In this document: piece by piece, positions 59,779 to 64,000 of the stretch
How the letters are laid out: every line of letters starts with the position of its first letter
How positions within the stretch are numbered: position 1 is the stretch's first letter
Source of the DNA: JAQWRV01 sp045564915
Lineage (GTDB): Bacteria > Pseudomonadota > Alphaproteobacteria > Rhodospirillales > Rhodospirillaceae
Direction: 5' to 3'
DNA length: 64,000 nt
NCBI GenBank assembly: GCA_045564915.1
Contig: JBJLGL010000005.1
Location: 62,001-126,000 of the forward strand
Made by a program: the position numbers and the translations under genes
The notes under the pieces: model-generated
Seen by the model: only the letters and a program-made list of their open reading frames with translations
The model's database searches: none
Told to the model about the DNA's origin: nothing

Positions 59779-60815
59779 TAATTTTTTCCTCGTGTGATAG
59801 CCACGAATCTCTCTAGGATATTTTTAGCCTTACCACTATCGACAGCAGCAGCTGCTTGGATAACACCAGCTCTTAAATCGTCAGTTTTACTAGCGATAAT
59901 CAATGCTGCTGCCGAATTAAGAAGTACGATATCGCGGTACGCCCCCTTTGCGCCTTCGAGTAGAGACATGAGAGCCTTAGCATTATCTTTCGGCTCACCA
60001 CCCTTGAGGGTATTAGCGTGGTGCGTGGATAGCCCTGCATCCTCAGGTGAAATAGAAAAGGTTGATATATCACCTTTTCTAAGTTGAGCAACTTGTGATG
60101 GACCGGTAACGGTAAGTTCATCCAGACCATCGGAACCATGGACGATCCAAGCTTTTTCAGAGCCTAAGGCCTTTAGGGTCTTCGCCATGGGAACGAGCCA
60201 ATCCTCAGAGAACACGCCAAGAAGTTGGTGCTTGGCTCCAGCTGGGTTAGATAGAGGCCCTAGCAGATTAAAAATAGTGCGAATACCCAACTCAGCTCGC
60301 ACTGACGCTACATGCTTCATAGAGCTGTGATGCTTCGGGGCGAACAAGAAGCCAAGATTTGTTTCCTTTAGAGCACGTTCAATAACGGTCGTTGTGGCAT
60401 CGAGGTTTACACCTAGCTCTTCCAAGACGTCTGCTGTCCCAGATCTGGAGGAGGCTTTGCGGTTCCCGTGCTTAGCTACAGGCACATCACATGCGGCTAC
60501 AACAAAAGCGACTGCTGTGGAGATATTAAATGTACCAGAGGCATCGCCGCCTGTACCACAAGTATCGATCGCCCCTTTTGGGGCGCTAATGGATAATGCT
60601 TTGGCACGCATAATGCGCGTGGCACCAGTAATTTCTGCAACTGTCTCTCCTCGATGTGCCAAAGTGGTCAGGAGATTGGCAATCTGTGTTTGACTAGCCT
60701 CACCCGACATTATGACTTCGAATGCTATTATCGTTTCTTCTTCGCTGAGACCGCTACTGTTTTCTGCTTTGATTATCAATTGGTCCAAGTTATCTATTGA
60801 ATCGTTTTTAGTCAT
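59778..60815 (-). CDS. trpD: Anthranilate phosphoribosyltransferase
   Basis: A 345-residue enzyme joining anthranilate and PRPP. The PRPP motif DTCGTGGDASGTFNIST, KHGNRKASSRSGTADVLEELG (KHGNRKASSRSGTADV core) and LLGPLSNPA are intact. ATG at 60815 is preferred to TTG at 60824; both lie shortly after the trpG stop. Confidence 0.95.
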   Translation of the reverse strand: MTKNDSIDNLDQLIIKAENSSGLSEEETIIAFEVIMSGEASQTQIANLLTTLAHRGETVAEITGATRIMRAKALSISAPKGAIDTCGTGGDASGTFNISTAVAFVVAACDVPVAKHGNRKASSRSGTADVLEELGVNLDATTTVIERALKETNLGFLFAPKHHSSMKHVASVRAELGIRTIFNLLGPLSNPAGAKHQLLGVFSEDWLVPMAKTLKALGSEKAWIVHGSDGLDELTVTGPSQVAQLRKGDISTFSISPEDAGLSTHHANTLKGGEPKDNAKALMSLLEGAKGAYRDIVLLNSAAALIIASKTDDLRAGVIQAAAAVDSGKAKNILERFVAITRGKN

Positions 60816-60827
60816 GCCTATCAAGCC

Positions 60828-61472
60828 TCACGCTGACACTGTTTTGGCAAGACCTGGATTAATAGACCTATCTTCGACGTCTCTCACATTGAGGCCTGTG
60901 GTACGGAGGAAATTTCCCAGTACTCTGTGGCCATTTTGGGAGGCAATACTCTCTGGATGGAACTGAACCCCAGTAATCTTATAATTCTTATGTGCAAGTC
61001 CCATTACAAGTCCGTCTTTCGTTTCCGCAGTTATCTCAAGTGTATCAGGTATAGAGGTGCGCTCAACGATTAGAGAGTGATAGCGTGTAGCATTAAATTG
61101 CTCCGGGATGTCAGCAAACATGCTGTGTCCCGCTTCTGGTCCTTTGTGTCTTATAGCGCTAACTTTACCGTGTACTGGTATCGGCGCGCGCGTGATCTTA
61201 CCACCGAATGCCTCTGCGATAGATTGAAAACCAAGGCAGACCCCAAACATTGGTACTTTCCCTGCGGCAGCTCTTATCAATTCAAGGCAAACCCCAGCCT
61301 TTTGTGGGTCGCAAGGACCTGGTGAGATGATTATCCCCGCAGGTTCTAACGCAAGGGCATCAGCCACCGTGATCTTGTCATTACGGCAAACCTCAACCTT
61401 TGCACCGAGCTCGCCAAGGTAATGCCAGAGATTGAAGGTGAAGCTGTCGTAATTATCGATCAGCAGGTACAT
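60828..61472 (-). CDS. trpG: Anthranilate synthase glutamine amidotransferase component
   Basis: A 214-residue class I glutamine amidotransferase. LIDNYDSFTFNLWHYLGE at the N-terminus, ISPGPCDPQKAG, the nucleophile Cys in FGVCLGFQSIAEAFGG and the His-Glu pair in GVQFHPESIAS are present. The usual His after CLG is Phe here. Linkage to trpD and trpC supports TrpG over PabA, although the protein may serve both. No trpE precedes it in the window. Confidence 0.9.
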   Translation of the reverse strand: MYLLIDNYDSFTFNLWHYLGELGAKVEVCRNDKITVADALALEPAGIIISPGPCDPQKAGVCLELIRAAAGKVPMFGVCLGFQSIAEAFGGKITRAPIPVHGKVSAIRHKGPEAGHSMFADIPEQFNATRYHSLIVERTSIPDTLEITAETKDGLVMGLAHKNYKITGVQFHPESIASQNGHRVLGNFLRTTGLNVRDVEDRSINPGLAKTVSA

Positions 61473-61684
61473 TGGAAGACCCTCATGAGAATCTAGGGAA
61501 GATGCCCTTGTGCATGGGATATAGTCAAGAAAACTTCACTGGAACCTGACTTTGACTAATGGTCACATTACACGGCTGTAGGCTCTTACTAATCGTTTTT
61601 TAAATTATTCGTATTATCCCAATTTTATTACTGAAAGCAGGTGGGATAGACCCAAAAGCGAAAATAAATATTCCTTTGGATGGG

Positions 61685-61876
61685 TTAATCAATGACTTCT
61701 GTTGTAGGGTCAGATTGATTAGTAGGTCCTGCCAAATCAGATATTTCTTGTTCAACGCCAGTTTCCTTGCGCTCGTCAGATCGCTCTCTCTTGGCCTTTA
61801 AACGCTCAGCCTTCTTCGCAGCTTTTTGGCGGTCACGTTCCATCCGGTCGAATCTATAGTTTGGCTTTCTGGGCAT
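61685..61876 (-). CDS. Small basic protein of unknown function
   Basis: A 63-residue protein with a strongly basic helical N-terminal half (PRKPNYRFDRMERDRQKAAK and onward) and an acidic C-terminal third. Short Lys/Arg-rich proteins beginning M-x-R-K-P-N-Y are, from memory, common unnamed genes in alphaproteobacteria. An AAAGGGAAACGG purine-rich stretch precedes the ATG. It may bind nucleic acid, but nothing direct shows this. Confidence 0.55.
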   Translation of the reverse strand: MPRKPNYRFDRMERDRQKAAKKAERLKAKRERSDERKETGVEQEISDLAGPTNQSDPTTEVID

Positions 61877-62048
61877 ACCGTTTCCCTTTCATCGCTCTCT
61901 TATAGCATCTTTGGCCTAACAATCGAGAACAGATGAGTCTGATCTGCCCATAAGATAAACTTTATAGCGTATTATTATAAAGCTACTAGATTACAATCAG
62001 AAATGCATAATATGCCGAGGAATGTTAGCGGTTTGGAGGTAACAGGCT

Positions 62049-62834
62049 ATGACAGAAGCCACGACTGCGGTGCGGCTTCGCGCTATTCTTCATGGCACGC
62101 ATCGAACACCAGAAGAAAAGGCACGGGATGAACAACGGCACCCTCTGGAGACGCTAAGCTTTTTTGGCATCCATGAAAATATGCATGTTGTTGAGATTTG
62201 GCCCTTCTTCGGATGGTACTCTCGCATTATTGCTCCACTAGTCAAAGACCACGGTCGGTATATGGCAGCAATATTTCCGCCTCATAATAAGCAAGACTAC
62301 ATGAATAAGCAGCGGCAAGATTATATTGATTTACTTGAGCGCACCCCTGAGGTCTTTGGCATGCCCCACATTGGTGACTTCGGTAATGGATTTTACGATT
62401 ATGCGCCTGATAATAGTGCTGACATGATTATTACCATTCGTAATTTACATAACTGGTTGTGGGATTCAGACTACTCAGGCAACAAACGTCCACCATATTA
62501 TCAGGAGGTGTTTGCATCCTTTCTGCGTATCCTAAAACCAGGTGGTATTTTAGGTGTTGAGCAACACCGTGGTGACCCAAAGAAACGTCAAGACCCCTTT
62601 GCCAAGAACCTGTATGTTCGTCAAGACTATGCAATAAAATTACTAAAAGAAGCGGGCTTCATTTTTCTTGGTTCATCGGAAGTGAACGCTAATCCAAAGG
62701 ATACTCGGGACCACCCAGAAGGTCCGTTGAGTCTACCCCCTTTTCTGCGCGGTATTCCTGAAACTGATAAAGATAAATACATAGCTATTGGTGAGTCCGA
62801 CCGTATGACTTTAAAATTTATGAAGCCGGTATGA
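62049..62834 (+). CDS. Predicted methyltransferase, COG4798-like
   Basis: A 261-residue protein resembling the COG4798 group of predicted methyltransferases: DEQRHPLETLSFFGI, HVVEIWPFFGWYSRIIAPLV (VVEIWPFFGWYS core), ADMIITIRNLHNWLW, LRILKPGGILGVEQHR and LLKEAGFIFLGSSEV. In the family the loop after VVEI is usually P-Gly-Gly-Gly-W; here it is P-Phe-Phe-Gly-W (residues 52-56), which may weaken SAM binding. It has no signal peptide, whereas many relatives are exported. GGAGG lies upstream of the ATG. Confidence 0.75.
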   Translation: MTEATTAVRLRAILHGTHRTPEEKARDEQRHPLETLSFFGIHENMHVVEIWPFFGWYSRIIAPLVKDHGRYMAAIFPPHNKQDYMNKQRQDYIDLLERTPEVFGMPHIGDFGNGFYDYAPDNSADMIITIRNLHNWLWDSDYSGNKRPPYYQEVFASFLRILKPGGILGVEQHRGDPKKRQDPFAKNLYVRQDYAIKLLKEAGFIFLGSSEVNANPKDTRDHPEGPLSLPPFLRGIPETDKDKYIAIGESDRMTLKFMKPV

Positions 62835-62965
62835 GTGTAATAGCCAGTATTTGGATTTCTTGTTTAACTTCTGGATTGATCGGGTGCAACAACAGATGAC
62901 TGCTGAACATAGCCAGCTACTGTGATATGTTTTCTCTCGATGCAATGAATCCTTGGGGGAGATAA

Positions 62966-63664
62966 ATGCAATCTATTTACAATGTAGCTTTTGTTGCTCT
63001 TTGGCTCAGTATGATGGTTTCGTCCGCAACCCATGCGGCAAATATCTTGTTATTCGGCGGCACGCGCGGGGTGGGGTTGGAAACAGCCCGAATTCTGGTA
63101 GCGCGCGGCGATTCGGTGACAGCATTTGTCCGGCCCACGTCCAGTCGTGACGGGCTGGAGCCGCTTGGTGTTACCTTTGCTGTCGGAGATGTTTTGGAGC
63201 CAGAGAGTGTGCAATATGCTTTTGTGGGGAGCACGTTTGATGCAGTAATTACCAGCTTGGGCCCGGTCCGAGGTGAGGGTTATACGGTCGATAGTGTGGG
63301 GACTGCAAACGTAGTAGATGCTTCAAGACGAAATAACGTGTCTCGTTTCGTCATGGTCAGTGCTATTGGAGTAGGTTCAAGTAAGGAAGCCGTTCCGGAT
63401 CAGGTATATAAGATTCTGGAGCCTAGTCTGATTAGTAAGAAGATTGCAGAGGATTATCTTGCTGGTAGTGGACTGTCCTATACGATAGTGCGCCCTGGCG
63501 GTTTAGATGATGGCCCGGCTACAAGTGACTTTCATTTGACAGAGAACCCGACCGGACCATTTGATCGTGTGAACCGCGCCGAGGTCGCGCGGCTGACAGT
63601 TGAGGCACTTGATAGTGACGGCAATAGTGTTGGCAGAATCTATCACGTGGCAAAGGATTTCTAA
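62966..63664 (+). CDS. Exported NAD(P)-binding SDR-like protein
   Basis: A 232-residue atypical short-chain-dehydrogenase-fold protein. A signal-peptide-like N-terminus (hydrophobic residues 5-18, then SSATHA-AN) runs directly into the Rossmann strand NILLFGGTRGVGLETARIL with a G-x-x-G-x-x-G motif. MVSAIG and YTIVRPGGLDDG are typical of the NAD(P)H-binding (NmrA/SDR-a5) group; the Tyr-x-x-x-Lys pair of classical SDRs is not clear. ATG at 62966 has GGGGGAG right upstream; internal ATGs at 63011 and 63014 lack a ribosome site. Confidence 0.75.
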   Translation: MQSIYNVAFVALWLSMMVSSATHAANILLFGGTRGVGLETARILVARGDSVTAFVRPTSSRDGLEPLGVTFAVGDVLEPESVQYAFVGSTFDAVITSLGPVRGEGYTVDSVGTANVVDASRRNNVSRFVMVSAIGVGSSKEAVPDQVYKILEPSLISKKIAEDYLAGSGLSYTIVRPGGLDDGPATSDFHLTENPTGPFDRVNRAEVARLTVEALDSDGNSVGRIYHVAKDF

Positions 63665-63942
63665 GTATTGACACCCATAACAGTTCTTTTTGCATTGATG
63701 AACTGAATCCCGAATTTCCGGTAATTTAATTTATCTTAGAGATTGTTGTCCGTATCTATTATTTAGGCTCACTTGCTATCGGTTGAATTAGCTAGCGGTG
63801 AGGGAAAAATTTATGCTGTGATCAAGTCCTGAAGCAATCCTGTAAATTAGAACGCTGGACGAGCACGGCTAATATTAGGCTCCCAACCCATGCAAAGTCG
63901 GCTTAATCTATTATAGATGTATAGTAAATTGGAGAGCTTCTC

Positions 63943-64000
63943 TTGATACGTATCTTAGTTTTTCTGGTCGTATGTTTATCTATTGGGTCACCGGTACGCG
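63943..64000 (+). CDS. Start of a probable exported protein, cut by window end
   Basis: TTG at 63943, preceded by GGAGAG, opens a frame coding IRILVFLVVCLSIGSPVR, the hydrophobic start of a signal peptide. Only 19 codons are visible, so nothing can be said of function. Confidence 0.4.
   Translation, partial: MIRILVFLVVCLSIGSPVR

Overview
The window reads as a chromosomal segment of an alphaproteobacterium of moderate GC content, probably Rhodospirillales-like. Four things support this. The gene order nuoA-N, birA, coaX, rnj, mce ... proS, lolC, lolD ... dnaE ... rpsB, tsf, pyrH, frr, uppS, cdsA, dxr, rseP, bamA, skp, lpxD, fabZ, lpxA, lpxI, lpxB is characteristic of the class. ProS is the short form without the editing insert. 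LexA controls itself through a GAAC-N7-GAAC box. LpxI is present in the lipid A operon rather than LpxH. No rRNA, convincing tRNA, insertion sequence, prophage or CRISPR array was found.

Layout. (1) 1-6147, minus strand: a tightly packed accessory catabolic operon with three alpha/beta hydrolases, a two-domain EthD-like protein, an MmgE/PrpD protein and an MFS transporter. An aspartate dehydrogenase gene (6609-7412) diverges from it across a 461-bp region with operator-like repeats. (2) 8004-22273, plus: all fourteen genes of respiratory complex I, preceded by a 591-bp gap rich in inverted repeats. (3) 22286-25971, plus: biotin ligase, type III pantothenate kinase, RNase J and methylmalonyl-CoA epimerase. 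(4) 26040-28097: an exported protein of unknown function and, on the other strand, a ThDP enzyme, lying in what is usually a conserved mce-proS junction. (5) 28265-35591, plus: proS, the lipoprotein exporter genes lolC and lolD, a PCu(A)C copper chaperone and dnaE. (6) 35816-37356: a small unknown gene coupled to a methyltransferase with a Tat-like leader. (7) 37904-52781, plus: a long translation and envelope block (rpsB to lpxB) for ribosome function, nucleotide supply, isoprenoid and phospholipid precursors, outer-membrane assembly and lipid A. (8) 52955-61472, minus: gltA, gltX, lexA, moeA, moaC, trpC, trpD, trpG. (9) 61685-64000: a small basic protein, a methyltransferase-like protein, an exported SDR-fold protein and the first codons of another exported protein.

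The core blocks are ordinary. The less ordinary material is the catabolic operon and its control region, the structured DNA/RNA ahead of nuoA and rpsB, an S2 protein with a histone-H1-like lysine tail, the Tat-leader methyltransferase pair, a hydrolase with His at the nucleophile elbow, and two expected neighbours that are missing (comEC between gltX and lexA, trpE before trpG). All assignments come from reading motifs and gene order by eye; no database search was run.
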